Source: Chlorobiota bacterium
GTDB taxonomy: Bacteria > Bacteroidota > Chlorobiia > Chlorobiales > Chlorobiaceae
Length of the DNA: 61,370 nt
Reading direction: 5' to 3'
NCBI GenBank assembly: GCA_016868665.1
Contig: VGGK01000014.1
Coordinates: forward strand, 1-61,370
Within the stretch, counting starts at the first letter, position 1, and every line of letters starts with the position of its first letter. The position numbers and the translations under genes are program-made. The notes beneath the pieces are model-generated. The model was given only the letters and a program-made list of their open reading frames with translations. It had not been told where the DNA came from and searched no databases. Of the stretch, positions 9,082-19,420 are shown one piece after another.

Positions 9082-10101
9082 ATGTTCTTATATTATCATA
9101 ATGCCGAACAGTATGACCCTCGGCACAACCCGATACTCCTGCTGATCATGCTGCAACAGAGAACCGCTGGTTACATGGCGCTCGATCTGCTCCGTGCAAA
9201 CGGAGCATTACCCCTGACATGGAACGATACCGCCGAGCTCAGACGAAAAACTGACAGCCTCATGCAACGGTTTTATGCAGAACGCTCTGCCGTATCGAAA
9301 AAACTCGGGGGCGGTTTTTTCATCGAGGAACTGCTTGACAGAAGCCTGCGTACCGATGAAACCGAAATCATGGACCGTCACGCGATCCCGATGCAAGAGA
9401 AGCTCGAACTGGTCCGGGCGCTTGACCGCCAGAACAGATTCATGGGGCTTTACAGTCATTATGCATCACAGCTCTTTCCTCTGGTTCGCGAACTCTCATC
9501 GAAAAAGCAACGGGAAATCCGGCTGATCGAAATAGCCTGCGGATCCGGCGGACTCGCCATGACCCTTGCCGAAGAAGCTGCAAAGCAGGCTCTTCAGCTC
9601 TCTGTGACCGCCTCGGATATCGTACCGCTCTACATCGAGCAAGGCAACAATGAAGCAGGCCGGAGGCGACTTCCGGTGCAATTCCGATTGCTTGACGCAT
9701 GCAGACCTGATGAATCCGACAACGAGCAATACGATATTACCCTTATTGCCCACAGCCTCCACCATTTCTCGCCGGGAGACATTGCCGTCATGATAGCTGC
9801 TTCCGAAGCGAGAGGATCCTCCGCATTCATCGGTATAGACGGCTATCGTGATCTTCTGCTCGGCATCGGCATGCCTCTTGCTGCCGCTCTGCAGGCAATA
9901 CCGGCATTCGCCATGGACGGACTGACCTCGGCAAGAAAATTCTATTCGGAAGCCGAGCTGAGCCTCATTGCAGAATCAGCTGCAGAATCAGGATGCCACA
10001 CCATCGAACGCTCCTGGCCGGCAAGCGTGCTGACCGTCCGTTTCGACACAGCAAAAACAACACCATCGAAAACAGCAAGTCAGAGGAGAACGCAACAATG
10101 A
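9082..10101 (+). CDS. Class I SAM-dependent methyltransferase, substrate unknown
   Basis: The protein has 339 residues. An N-terminal helical part (1-145) precedes a methyltransferase Rossmann fold: motif [11 protein letters not shown] at about 148-157, an acidic residue after the next strand (TASD), and HSLHHFSP as motif IV-V. It overlaps the haem-binding protein gene by 4 bp (ATGA), so the two are probably translated together. The start is uncertain. An AGGAG lies about 40 bp upstream, too far for ATG 9082, and another Met follows at 9148. Small molecules are its likely target, but nothing identifies which. Confidence 0.75.
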   Translation: MFLYYHNAEQYDPRHNPILLLIMLQQRTAGYMALDLLRANGALPLTWNDTAELRRKTDSLMQRFYAERSAVSKKLGGGFFIEELLDRSLRTDETEIMDRHAIPMQEKLELVRALDRQNRFMGLYSHYASQLFPLVRELSSKKQREIRLIEIACGSGGLAMTLAEEAAKQALQLSVTASDIVPLYIEQGNNEAGRRRLPVQFRLLDACRPDESDNEQYDITLIAHSLHHFSPGDIAVMIAASEARGSSAFIGIDGYRDLLLGIGMPLAAALQAIPAFAMDGLTSARKFYSEAELSLIAESAAESGCHTIERSWPASVLTVRFDTAKTTPSKTASQRRTQQ

Positions 10102-10550
10102 ACGTCAGAAAACTCGCAACCGGAGCAATCATCGTCTTTGCCGCAATTCAGGTCATACCATATGGCCGCGATCACCGGAATCCCCCTGTCACCGGCGAAC
10201 CATCGTGGGATTCGCCGGGAACCCGTGAACTGTTCTTCCGCGCCTGCAGGGACTGCCACTCGAACGAAACCGTCTGGCCCTGGTACAGCAACATCGCCCC
10301 TGCATCATGGCTTGCACAGATCGATGTGAACATCGGGAGAGAGAAGTTCAACGTATCCGAATGGGGGCGCGAGGGGAAAAATGAAGGCGATGAAGCGGCC
10401 GAAGAGGTTCGCCGCGGAAAAATGCCTCCATGGTTCTACCTGCCAGCCCACCCCGAAGCGAAACTCGACGATACCGGGAAAGAGGATCTGGTTCGCGGAC
10501 TTGTTGCAACATTCGGAGAAAAAAAGCAGAAAACCGACGAAAAACACTGA
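10098..10550 (+). CDS. Small haem-binding (cytochrome c-like) protein
   Basis: The protein has 150 residues. A hydrophobic N-terminal segment (about 8-20) works as signal or anchor. Residues 50-54 form CRDCH, a c-type haem attachment motif, followed by [14 protein letters not shown] and KMPPWFY, the pattern of the haem-binding domain family found in many Bacteroidota (Haem_bd). The ATG is preceded by AGAGGAGAA. Haem attachment implies a periplasmic location. The second axial ligand is probably the Met in KMPP. Confidence 0.85.
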   Translation: MNVRKLATGAIIVFAAIQVIPYGRDHRNPPVTGEPSWDSPGTRELFFRACRDCHSNETVWPWYSNIAPASWLAQIDVNIGREKFNVSEWGREGKNEGDEAAEEVRRGKMPPWFYLPAHPEAKLDDTGKEDLVRGLVATFGEKKQKTDEKH

Positions 10551-10746
10551 GAACGACAAAACATCGATCACATCCGGCAGATTCCGGGCTGGCTGACATG
10601 CCGCCGGTCCGGCGCTGTCAAACGAAGGTGGAAAATCGCTTCCCGGCTGATCTCCCGCTTTTGTTTCTTCACGAAAGCATATACCTTACACCAGTTCACT
10701 GCGCCTGCTTTCCCGGTCAGGCTTTAATCCGGATTATCCGCCATCT

Positions 10747-11775
10747 ATGAGCTCTTCCGTGCATATCAGAAGTTCGATACTCGCCGAACAGCGATATTTT
10801 CTTCACATCAGCCTGTTTATCGCCACCGCTTTCTGCACACTATGGGCCGGCGCGTTCTGGTCGGGCTATCCCGTCAGGCTCGACAGCCCTGCAATATTCC
10901 TCTCCGACCTCGCAAAGGGAGCCCCCTATGCGGCATCGCTGCTTCTCTTCCTCGGCGTACACGAGTTCGGCCATTTTTTTGCAGCGCTCCATTACCGGAT
11001 ACGGGCAACCCTGCCGTTCTTCATTCCCGTTCCTCCCCTGCCCTTCCTGCTCAATCTCGGAACCATGGGCGCGGTCATTAAAATCAGGGAACGGATACCC
11101 GATACGAAATCGCTGTTCGATACCGGCGCATCAGGTCCGCTTGCCGGCTTCGCGGTTTCGGTCGGCCTGCTGGTTTATGGATTTCTCAATCTTCCCCCGG
11201 AAAGCTACATCTATACTGTTCATCCTGAATACATCGCTTTGGGAGGCATCCCCGACAACCCTCCGGAAGGCACCCTTTATCTGGGTAAAAACCTGCTCTG
11301 GATGCTGCTCGAACAGTCGATCCGTCCGGATCGGCTGCCCCCGATGACTGAAATGTACCATTACCCCTTTCTCTTTACAGGATGGATCGGCTCGTTCGTG
11401 ACGGCCCTCAACCTGCTGCCGGTCGGACAGCTCGACGGCGGCCACATCATCTACGCCATGTTCGGCAGAAAAGGCCACATGAAAGCAGCCACGATTTTTT
11501 TATGGTTCATCTTCCTGCTCGCCCTTCCCTCGTTTATCGAACTGACAGGAGCGATCTTCCTTCCCGAACTGCGTCTGCCGATTCCCGAAACCATCATGCA
11601 GTGGTCATGGCCCGGGTGGATGCTCTGGTTTATCATACTCTGGAGGGTAATCCGCACCGGACACCCGCCGACAGCGTTCGATCATCGGCTCGACAGCCGG
11701 AGAATGGCAGCCGGCTGGATAGCCATTCTCATTTTCATGCTCTCATTCACACCGGTACCGTTCGGCATAACATGA
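10747..11775 (+). CDS. Site-2-protease-type (M50) membrane metalloprotease
   Basis: The protein has 342 residues with about six to seven membrane segments. The zinc motif HEFGH is at residues 72-76, and the second ligand motif NLLPVGQLDGGH is at about 234-245. This matches the M50 family, which cleaves substrates inside the membrane, and the plant EGY-like subgroup in general shape. There is no PDZ domain. It overlaps folP by 4 bp. The substrate is unknown. Confidence 0.88.
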   Translation: MSSSVHIRSSILAEQRYFLHISLFIATAFCTLWAGAFWSGYPVRLDSPAIFLSDLAKGAPYAASLLLFLGVHEFGHFFAALHYRIRATLPFFIPVPPLPFLLNLGTMGAVIKIRERIPDTKSLFDTGASGPLAGFAVSVGLLVYGFLNLPPESYIYTVHPEYIALGGIPDNPPEGTLYLGKNLLWMLLEQSIRPDRLPPMTEMYHYPFLFTGWIGSFVTALNLLPVGQLDGGHIIYAMFGRKGHMKAATIFLWFIFLLALPSFIELTGAIFLPELRLPIPETIMQWSWPGWMLWFIILWRVIRTGHPPTAFDHRLDSRRMAAGWIAILIFMLSFTPVPFGIT

Positions 11776-12674
11776 AACACTCCTGTCAGGAACATTACCT
11801 GCTCGACTGCAGGGGCACCATGCTCGACCTGAGCAAAAGTCCGGCCATCATGGGAATTGTCAACCTCACTCCCGACTCGTTCTCCGACGGCGGAAAATTC
11901 GGCGACCAGGCCGGTTTGCCTGATATCGATCTGGCGGTAGAGCACGCCCTGCAGATGGTGCGGGAAGGAGCTTCCATTATCGATATCGGCGGAGAATCAA
12001 CCCGTCCCGGCGCAGAACGGATCGCTGCCGTCGAGGAGATACGACGTACGCTCCCGGTCATCGCCAGGCTCCGGAAGCAAACCGACGCACTGATCTCCAT
12101 CGATACCTACAAAGCCGAAGTCGCCGAAGCCGCACTACAGGCCGGCGCCCAGATCGTCAACGATATTTCAGGATTCAACTTTGATCCTCTCCTTCCTGCT
12201 GTCTGCCGGAAACACCGTGCTGCCGCTGTACTCATGCACACCCCCGTCACACCGCAGGCCATGAAATGGAGCCAGGAAACGACAAGCACTGAAAACGATG
12301 TGACTGCAACCGTGATGGCATGCCTGAAGGAAGCCGCGGCAAGGGCACGAAATGCCGGAGTCGAAAGCATAGTACTCGATCCCGGATTCGGTTTCGGCAA
12401 GAGCGTCGATGAAAACTTCATGCTGCTCGGCAACCTTTCAAGGCTGCGGAAACTCGGCTATCCGATTCTTGCCGGGGTATCCAGAAAGTCTTTTCTCGGC
12501 GAGGCGATCAGAAAAAACGGCAAAACGCCGCCTCCGGAAGAACGGCACGAAGCCACAACTGCAGCGCAAACCATCGCGCTGCTCAACGGCGCATCGGTCA
12601 TCAGGGCTCACGATGTCAGAGCTGCCGCACAGGCGCTCGCTGTAGTCGAAACCATGAAACGGAGTCTCCTGTAA
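11772..12674 (+). CDS. folP: Dihydropteroate synthase
   Basis: The protein has 300 residues. It joins p-aminobenzoate to hydroxymethyl-dihydropterin diphosphate in folate synthesis. Signature regions: MGIVNLTPDSFSDGG at about 27-41, DIGGESTRPGA, SIDTYKAEVA, VNDISGF, MHTP, and the C-terminal GVSRKSFLG and IRAHDV. I chose ATG 11772, which overlaps the protease stop. The pabBC fusion at 19421-21277 supplies its p-aminobenzoate. Confidence 0.96.
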   Translation: MKHSCQEHYLLDCRGTMLDLSKSPAIMGIVNLTPDSFSDGGKFGDQAGLPDIDLAVEHALQMVREGASIIDIGGESTRPGAERIAAVEEIRRTLPVIARLRKQTDALISIDTYKAEVAEAALQAGAQIVNDISGFNFDPLLPAVCRKHRAAAVLMHTPVTPQAMKWSQETTSTENDVTATVMACLKEAAARARNAGVESIVLDPGFGFGKSVDENFMLLGNLSRLRKLGYPILAGVSRKSFLGEAIRKNGKTPPPEERHEATTAAQTIALLNGASVIRAHDVRAAAQALAVVETMKRSLL

Positions 12675-12766
12675 AGGGCCGCAACAGGTATTTCCGGTAT
12701 AGCCCGTATTATATTACCTTGCTGTTCCTCTCTGCCTGAACGGAATCGTAAAACAAGTGCGAATGC

Positions 12767-15700
12767 ATGTACCTTTCTAAAATCGAACTCTTCGGGTTCA
12801 AGAGTTTCGCACACAGAATAAGGATATCCTTCGACAAAGGACTCACTGCCATCGTAGGACCGAACGGTTGCGGAAAAACCAATGTCGTGGACGCAATACG
12901 CTGGGTGCTCGGAGAGCAGCGCACATCCCTGCTCCGTTCGGCAAAAATGGAGAATATCATCTTCAACGGTTCGAAAAACCTCAAACCCCTCAGTCTGACC
13001 GAGGTATCCATCACCATCGAGAATACCCGCAATGTCCTGCCTGTGGAATATACAGAAGTGACGGTAACGCGCCGCCTTTACCGGAACGGGGAGAGCGATT
13101 ACCTGCTCAACCATGTTCCCTGCCGTCTCAAGGATATACTCGACCTGTTTACCGATACCGGCATGGGCAGCGACGCCTATTCGGTGATCGAACTGAAAAT
13201 GATCGAAGAGATCATCAGCAACAAAAGCGAGGAACGCCTGAAACTCTTCGAAGAAGCCGCCGGCATAACCCGTTATAAACAGCGCAGAAAACAGACATTC
13301 AAACAGCTTGAAAGCGCATCGAGAGACCTTGCCAGAGTTGACGACGTGGTGGCCGAAGTCGAAAAAAAGGTACGCAGCCTTAAACTGCAGGTAAAAAAAG
13401 CCGAAAAGCTCAGGGAGCTCAGGGAGGAGATAAGGAAACTCGACCTTCTGCTCGGGGGGATCGTCCTCCATGAACAACTCGAAAAACTCGGCCCTCTTAA
13501 AAAGCGGATCGAGCGCGAAGAAGCATTGTGTCATGAGCTTGCCGCGACCATCGCACTGAACGACGGCAGCTTACAGGCAAATGAACTGCTGCAGCTCCGG
13601 CGTGAAGAGGATCTCTCACTCGCCCGGAAACGGCTCAATGCAGACAATGAAACAATCCATGATCTTGAAAAAAAACTGCTGCAGCTTGAGGAAAAACAAA
13701 AAAACCTCGCAGCCGCATATGGAAGCAGCCGTCTTTCCCTGCAGGAGAAGCATGAAAAAATCTTCACGATCGAACGTCGGCTGAAGGAACTCGACGAACG
13801 GAAACTGCCACTTGAAATCGCCTGTAACGCGAGGATGGAAGAATATCGCCTGCTCCTGTCGGAACATGACCGGCTGAACGCCGAACTGCAGGAACAGCGC
13901 AATGCAATTGCAGGCAAAAGACGGGAAGCGGCCGATATCGAAAGAAACATCGGCCGGCTTCTGCTTGCTCGGCAAAGTCTTGAAAACCGCAGCGAACACC
14001 TTCGATCGTCGCTGCAGCGGGCCGGTATATCAAAATCCGCTGCAGCCGCGCATATAGGCAATCAGCAGGATCTCCGAAAAAACATCGAAGGGGAAATAGC
14101 GCTTCAGAAATCCCGGATATCTGCAGCAAAGGAGAAAGAAGCCCGACTGAACAGAGAAATGGAGAATATCTCGGCTGCTGTAGAGACCCATCGGGAAGAG
14201 ATGCTTTCAATGAAAACCGAACGCAACCATATCGATAACAGTATCGCTCTGTTCAATGCCGTTCTCCAGAATTTCGAAGGGCTGCCGGAAGGAATCGCCT
14301 TTCTCGAAAAGCATAAAGCCGGAGACACTGCGCCCGGCTGCCTTTCGGACCTGATCGCACTCGATGCCGCCCACAGGAAAGCTGTGCATGCCGCACTTGG
14401 TGAAGCGCTCAGTTATTATGTCTGCCGTTCTCCTGAAGAAGCCCTGAAGGCAATGAAACTCCTGCAGCAATCGAAAAAAGGCAAACTGCACTTTCTGGTA
14501 CTCGATCTGGTCAGAGCCCCTGAAAACAGCTCGAAAATAGCGCCTGAAGGTACCATAAGGCTGATCGATCTGCTGAGCTTTCCTGAAGAACTCGCCCCTT
14601 CGCTGGAACTGCTGATCGGTAACTGCTGTCTGGTCAACACCCTTGAAGAGGGGGAAAGACTCTCGAAACATTTTATGGAATCGGTATTCGTAACCCCGGA
14701 TGGCGACAAGTTCAACGCAAAAGGCATCATCTACGGAGGCAGTCCTCAAGACAGCGAGATACTCCGGCTCGGAAAAAAGGCCGAACGGGACCTTCTGATG
14801 AAAAAAAAGTCCGAAATAAGTGATCAGATCGACAAAGCCGAATCGGTACTGATCGGGCTCCGAAGCAGATCGGAATCCATCGCCTCCGAAATAAAACTGC
14901 TGGAGATCGAACCGCTGCTCTACGCACTCACGCATCTTGAAAAAAAACTTGCCCTTGCCGAGGCTGAAGAAAACTCCCGCAGGGAGATGCTCAAACAGGC
15001 CGAGCAGGAAATCGCCGAATTCGCTTCGCGCCATGAAGAGCTCGAACGGGAAACCCTGGTGCTTGAACCGGAAATAACACATCACGAACAGCAGCTCCGG
15101 CTCATGCAGCAATCCATCGGAAAAGCCCAGGAAATACTCGCCGAGTTCGAATCAAGGCACCACCGGTCAAGCCATGAGCTGCAGTCCCGTCAGAGTCTGC
15201 ACCGTGACGCGGTGCTTGAACTTGAAAAACTGCAGTTCAGCATCAACGCCTCGCATCAGACCCTCAAAGCCGTTCAGGATGATATCAGGAAACTTGAACG
15301 TAACGCTGAGGATACCCGGACAAGCATCGGAGAAACAGAACGGACGTCTGCGGAACTGAAAAACGAACTGGAACAACATCTCGTAAGAGCCGCAGAAGAA
15401 CAGGAATCGCAAAAAACACTGGAAACAATCTGCCGCGAACTGCAGGCAGGCAATCATGAAGCCCGTAACGCACAACGAGAACTGCGCAGAAAACACGATA
15501 TCAGCCGGGAACTGGTTACGGAACTTCAGAATGAACAGATCCGCTCGGAACAGCTGCTCGATCATCTTCTGACCTCTGTCAAGGTCCGCCATAACTGCGA
15601 TCTCGATGCCGTCGACCCATCGGAACTGCCCGGCAAATTTAACCGGACGGAGGAGGAAAAACGTCTCGAAACCCTTCAGAAACAACGGGAGCAGTTCGGA

Positions 15701-16303
15701 GCGGTCAATGAACTCGCGCTCGAAGAATACGAAACGGAAAAAGAGAGGCTCGATTTCCTCCTGGCCCAGAAAGCAGACCTGCTCTCGGCGGAAAACCAGC
15801 TGCGCAGCACTATTGAGGAAATTAACAAAACCGCGCTCCGGAAATTCAGGGAAACCTATGCCGCGGTAAGAAAAAACTTCATCACTATCTTCCATGAGCT
15901 TTTCGATCCTGAAGACGAAGTCGATCTGCTCGTCAGCAGCTCCGAAGACCCGCTCGAAGCGCATATCGAAATCGTAGCGAAACCCAGAGGCAAAAAGCCG
16001 CTCTCGATCGAACAGCTCAGCGGAGGCGAAAAAGCCCTGACCGCGCTTTCGCTCCTCTTCGCGATCTATCTCGTCAAACCCAGTCCATTCTGTATTCTTG
16101 ACGAAGTGGACGCTCCCCTCGACGACGCCAATGTGGGGAGGTTCATTAAACTCTTGAAAAAATTTGAGAATAACACTCAATTTATTATTGTTACGCACAA
16201 CAAGAAATCCATGGCATCATGCCAGGCACTGTATGGCGTAACCATGGAGGAAGAAGGGGTGTCGAAACTCATTCCCGTCCGCCTTGAAAAATCGGGGCTC
16301 TGA
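12767..16303 (+). CDS. smc: Chromosome segregation ATPase SMC
   Basis: The protein has 1178 residues, the normal SMC length. Walker A GPNGCGKT is at 31-38. Two long coiled coils flank a hinge at about 500-660 (including GDTAPGCLSDLI). The ABC signature LSGGEK starts at about 1084 and Walker B CILDEVDAPLDD at about 1106. SMC works with ScpA and ScpB to compact and resolve chromosomes. scpB is in this window at 27652-28260, but I see no scpA. Confidence 0.97.
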   Translation: MYLSKIELFGFKSFAHRIRISFDKGLTAIVGPNGCGKTNVVDAIRWVLGEQRTSLLRSAKMENIIFNGSKNLKPLSLTEVSITIENTRNVLPVEYTEVTVTRRLYRNGESDYLLNHVPCRLKDILDLFTDTGMGSDAYSVIELKMIEEIISNKSEERLKLFEEAAGITRYKQRRKQTFKQLESASRDLARVDDVVAEVEKKVRSLKLQVKKAEKLRELREEIRKLDLLLGGIVLHEQLEKLGPLKKRIEREEALCHELAATIALNDGSLQANELLQLRREEDLSLARKRLNADNETIHDLEKKLLQLEEKQKNLAAAYGSSRLSLQEKHEKIFTIERRLKELDERKLPLEIACNARMEEYRLLLSEHDRLNAELQEQRNAIAGKRREAADIERNIGRLLLARQSLENRSEHLRSSLQRAGISKSAAAAHIGNQQDLRKNIEGEIALQKSRISAAKEKEARLNREMENISAAVETHREEMLSMKTERNHIDNSIALFNAVLQNFEGLPEGIAFLEKHKAGDTAPGCLSDLIALDAAHRKAVHAALGEALSYYVCRSPEEALKAMKLLQQSKKGKLHFLVLDLVRAPENSSKIAPEGTIRLIDLLSFPEELAPSLELLIGNCCLVNTLEEGERLSKHFMESVFVTPDGDKFNAKGIIYGGSPQDSEILRLGKKAERDLLMKKKSEISDQIDKAESVLIGLRSRSESIASEIKLLEIEPLLYALTHLEKKLALAEAEENSRREMLKQAEQEIAEFASRHEELERETLVLEPEITHHEQQLRLMQQSIGKAQEILAEFESRHHRSSHELQSRQSLHRDAVLELEKLQFSINASHQTLKAVQDDIRKLERNAEDTRTSIGETERTSAELKNELEQHLVRAAEEQESQKTLETICRELQAGNHEARNAQRELRRKHDISRELVTELQNEQIRSEQLLDHLLTSVKVRHNCDLDAVDPSELPGKFNRTEEEKRLETLQKQREQFGAVNELALEEYETEKERLDFLLAQKADLLSAENQLRSTIEEINKTALRKFRETYAAVRKNFITIFHELFDPEDEVDLLVSSSEDPLEAHIEIVAKPRGKKPLSIEQLSGGEKALTALSLLFAIYLVKPSPFCILDEVDAPLDDANVGRFIKLLKKFENNTQFIIVTHNKKSMASCQALYGVTMEEEGVSKLIPVRLEKSGL

Positions 16304-16320
16304 ACCCGAAACAGGTTTTT

Positions 16321-17013
16321 ATGCTGAAAAAACTCGTGTTATTTGATATAGACGGAACGTTGCTCAAGGTGGGCAACATCAACAGGCGCATCCTCATGGA
16401 CGCGCTCGTTGAAATCTACGGCACCGAAGGCAGTGCCGCAACACACGATTTTTCGGGCAGGATGGACAGCACCATCATTTATGACGTACTCGGCGATACC
16501 GGAATCGCAAGAGAAAAAATCGAAGAAAAGTTCGAAGCGGCAAAGCAATCCTACATCAGAAGATTTCGAAAAGAGACGCAAAAATCGGACATCACCCTCC
16601 TGTCAGGTGTACCTGAACTGCTCAGGAACCTTGCCGGACGCGCTGACATCCTTCTGGGTCTGCTCACAGGCAATTTTGAAGCATCCGGAAGGCATAAACT
16701 CCATCTTCCGGGTATCGACCACTACTTTTCATTCGGTGCATTTGCAGACGACGGCATGCATCGAAACGATCTCCCGCCTGTAGCGGTCGAACGCGCTTAC
16801 CGGATAACCGGCAGACGGTTCACCGGCTCGGAAATCGTCATCATCGGCGACACCGTCCACGACATAACCTGCGCCCGCGTGCTCAACGGACGCTCCATCG
16901 CTGTTGCAACCGGGAACTTCTCCATAAACGATCTCCGGAAACACAATCCTTCCGAACTGTTTGAAAACTTAAGCCGGACGGAATACGTTATCCATTCGAT
17001 ACTCAAACCGTAA
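16321..17013 (+). CDS. HAD-family phosphatase (phosphoglycolate-phosphatase-like)
   Basis: The protein has 230 residues. It has motif I FDIDGT at about 8-13, a small helical cap, motif II LLTGN at about 118, and motif IV IIGDTVHD at about 177. The family dephosphorylates small metabolites; phosphoglycolate is a common substrate, but specificity is not visible here. It follows smc by 17 bp and precedes nusB by 21 bp on the same strand. Confidence 0.85.
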   Translation: MLKKLVLFDIDGTLLKVGNINRRILMDALVEIYGTEGSAATHDFSGRMDSTIIYDVLGDTGIAREKIEEKFEAAKQSYIRRFRKETQKSDITLLSGVPELLRNLAGRADILLGLLTGNFEASGRHKLHLPGIDHYFSFGAFADDGMHRNDLPPVAVERAYRITGRRFTGSEIVIIGDTVHDITCARVLNGRSIAVATGNFSINDLRKHNPSELFENLSRTEYVIHSILKP

Positions 17014-17034
17014 CACTCAATCGACCGCTCTTAT

Positions 17035-17529
17035 ATGAAAACCTATCGACGCCAGATCAGGGAAAAAATATTACAGGCACTCTACACCATCGAACTCCGC
17101 GACACCGATATAGATTCCGCAGCCGGATGGCTCCTGACCACGGAAATAATCGAGGACGCCAACGCCATGAAGTTCTTCAACCTGCTCATCGGGAGCATAA
17201 AGGAGCATATGCATGAGATCGACCGCTATATCGCCGATCATACCTTCAACTGGGACATGAACCGGATTGCCATTATCGATAAAAACATCCTCCGGATGGC
17301 CCTTGCAGAAATCCTCTATTGCGAGGACATACCGCCGAAAGTCTCGATTAACGAAGCGATAGAGATTGCAAAAAAATTCAGCAGCACAGACAAAAGCAGC
17401 AAATTCGTGAACGGTATTCTCGACGCGATTTTCAACGATCTCAAGGCACAGGGAAAAATCCATAAAAACGGCAGGGGGCTGATCGATCATTCGACCGCGA
17501 AACTGCAGAAAACCGCACCGGAAAAATAA
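17035..17529 (+). CDS. nusB: Transcription antitermination factor NusB
   Basis: The protein has 164 residues, all helical. Recognisable motifs are [16 protein letters not shown] at the N-terminus, [24 protein letters not shown] in two parts around residues 80-105, and [14 protein letters not shown] with [10 protein letters not shown]. NusB binds boxA RNA with S10 to prevent premature termination in rRNA operons. The last 25 residues are a polar extension beyond the usual end. Confidence 0.95.
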   Translation: MKTYRRQIREKILQALYTIELRDTDIDSAAGWLLTTEIIEDANAMKFFNLLIGSIKEHMHEIDRYIADHTFNWDMNRIAIIDKNILRMALAEILYCEDIPPKVSINEAIEIAKKFSSTDKSSKFVNGILDAIFNDLKAQGKIHKNGRGLIDHSTAKLQKTAPEK

Positions 17530-17558
17530 CCTGTCAGTTGAACAGACCGAACAGACAG

Positions 17559-18251
17559 ATGCAGAGCATACCTTCTGAAAACAACAGGATCATTGCCATC
17601 GGAGATATTCACGGTTGCCATCGCTCCCTGCTGAACCTGCTTGACACTGTCGGACTTCAGTCTTCCGATCAGCTTGTTTTTCTCGGAGACTACATCGACC
17701 GGGGTCCGGGCTCGAAAGAGGTGATCGAAACCCTCATCGAACTCCACAGATGCCATACCTGTTTTTTTCTCATGGGAAACCATGAACTGATGTACCTGGA
17801 TTACCTTGATACACGGGACCCTGTAAGCTGGTTCTATAACGGAGGACAGGCTACCCTGTTTTCGTACGGCAGCGACGACGGACTCGACTTTCCCGAAGAG
17901 CATGTCGATTTCATGCGGAACTGCCGCCCTTTTCTGGAAACCGAGAACTATTTCTTTGCCCACGGAGGGCTGGACCCCGAACTGTCTGTCGCGGACAACC
18001 TGAAGTATTACAAACCCGAAGAGTTCTGCTGGCAAAGGGTGCATATGAGAACGTCGTTTCTTGAAAGCAGAAGCTACCGGTGGGAAAAAACCCTGGTCTG
18101 CGCACACACGCCTGTCCCCAAACCGGTGATGCTCGACCGGCTCATAGCCATAGACACCGGTTGCGTCTATAACGAAAATCCGCTCCTCGGCAAACTGACG
18201 GCAGTCCTGCTTCCGGAACGGAAAATCATGCAGACCGACAACATCGACTGA
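17559..18251 (+). CDS. Metallophosphoesterase (bis(5'-nucleosyl)-tetraphosphatase / PPP-phosphatase-like)
   Basis: The protein has 230 residues from ATG 17559; an in-frame TTG at 17538 is less likely. The three PPP-type motifs are GDIHG, GDYIDRGPGS and GNHE, with later CAHTP and the metal ligand in FAHGG. These bind two metals and hydrolyse phosphoesters. Family members include ApaH-like enzymes and Ser/Thr phosphatases, and I cannot separate the two here. It ends 6 bp before nth. Confidence 0.88.
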   Translation: MQSIPSENNRIIAIGDIHGCHRSLLNLLDTVGLQSSDQLVFLGDYIDRGPGSKEVIETLIELHRCHTCFFLMGNHELMYLDYLDTRDPVSWFYNGGQATLFSYGSDDGLDFPEEHVDFMRNCRPFLETENYFFAHGGLDPELSVADNLKYYKPEEFCWQRVHMRTSFLESRSYRWEKTLVCAHTPVPKPVMLDRLIAIDTGCVYNENPLLGKLTAVLLPERKIMQTDNID

Positions 18252-18257
18252 ACACAC

Positions 18258-18896
18258 ATGACCATCGCCGCAGAGAAAAAAATCGCCGCCATAAGGGAGA
18301 TACTCGGACGGGTCTACCCGGACCCGAAAAGCGAACTGATTTACGAAACCCCTTTCCAGCTGCTTATCGCAACCATTCTTGCGGCACAGTCAACCGACAA
18401 ACAGGTCAACATCCTTACAAAAGAGCTTTTCAGAGTCTGCCCCGACGCTCCGGCGATGAGCAGGATGGATCTCGACTCGATCACAAGCCTCGTCCGCACT
18501 ATAAACTATTTCAACAACAAGGCGAAAAACATCCTTGCCGTCAGCCGGAAACTTGTCGAAGAGTATCAGGGAGAGGTGCCCGCATCCAGAGAAGCGCTGG
18601 AAAGCCTGCCGGGGGTCGGCAGAAAAACGGCAAACGTGGTACTCAGCAATGCTTTCCGCCAGCCGGTCATGCCGGTCGATACCCATGTGCACCGGGTATC
18701 GAACCGCATCGGACTGGTAAAAACCTCAAAGCCCGAAGAAACCGAAGCCGGGCTTACAGCAATCATTCCGGAGGAATGGGTCATCGATTTCCACCACTAC
18801 CTGCTGCTGCACGGCCGTTATACCTGCAAGGCGAAAAAACCCGAATGCGGGAAGTGCCAGCTCCGGGATATCTGCGACTGGCCGGATAAAAACTAA
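18258..18896 (+). CDS. nth: Endonuclease III
   Basis: The protein has 212 residues. It is a DNA glycosylase/AP lyase that removes oxidised pyrimidines. The helix-hairpin-helix LPGVGRKTANVV holds the catalytic Lys, VDTHVHRVSNR the catalytic Asp. The [4Fe-4S] ligands are C-x6-C-x2-C-x5-C at the C-terminus (CKAKKPECGKCQLRDIC). Its last 4 bp overlap the convergent minus-strand gene. Confidence 0.97.
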   Translation: MTIAAEKKIAAIREILGRVYPDPKSELIYETPFQLLIATILAAQSTDKQVNILTKELFRVCPDAPAMSRMDLDSITSLVRTINYFNNKAKNILAVSRKLVEEYQGEVPASREALESLPGVGRKTANVVLSNAFRQPVMPVDTHVHRVSNRIGLVKTSKPEETEAGLTAIIPEEWVIDFHHYLLLHGRYTCKAKKPECGKCQLRDICDWPDKN

Positions 18897-19417
18897 CCCA
18901 GCTCTATCTTCCGGTCCACGGCATAGATCCACTCCCCTTCGGGACGCTGGCGGTTTCCTGCCCAGAGTTCAAGCGTTATGCCTTTCGACTCGGAAACGGG
19001 AGAGGTGAATATCTCGATCTGATAGAACAACTCGTCGAACAGATCGGCCCAGGCCTTTTCCTCTTCGCCGGAGAATGCCGGCATGGGCACAAGCGAGGTT
19101 TCGCCTGCAAGAAAGTAATCGGTGATGTAGACAAAGCTGTCTGGCATCAGAAACCCGCCCCGAAAGGTACCTCTCGAATGCTTCACGCCGGGCACTTCGA
19201 CCCAGAATTCCAGCAGCGAATCAGCGCCAAGCTTTCCATCAGCAGCGAGTTTTTCAAGCAGCTGCCGAACGGTCCCGGCAACAAGCTCCTTATTGAAGCC
19301 GGACAGCTCATGCATTTTAAAATCGGGAGTATGATCTCTCATGAAAGCCGTGATATTATGATGGATGAAAGATGTGACCTTAGCTGTCAATATAAACCTG
19401 TTTCGTTTTCTTATCAA
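18893..19417 (-). CDS. Conserved-looking protein of unknown function
   Basis: The reading frame gives 174 residues from a TTG at 19417, directly after the pabBC stop, or 149 from ATG 19342 (MRDHTPDF). Neither start has a clear ribosome site. It is acidic, soluble, without signal peptide, and has a beta-rich middle (LLEFWVEVPGVKHSRGTF). I do not recognise a family. Its position behind pabBC suggests co-transcription, nothing more. Confidence 0.6.
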   Translation of the reverse strand: MIRKRNRFILTAKVTSFIHHNITAFMRDHTPDFKMHELSGFNKELVAGTVRQLLEKLAADGKLGADSLLEFWVEVPGVKHSRGTFRGGFLMPDSFVYITDYFLAGETSLVPMPAFSGEEEKAWADLFDELFYQIEIFTSPVSESKGITLELWAGNRQRPEGEWIYAVDRKIELG

Positions 19418-19420
19418 CCA

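Noticed and set aside
10551-10746. Open frame ahead of the M50 gene
   Set aside because: Short, no ribosome site, and it ends in the next gene's start; composition is not protein-like.
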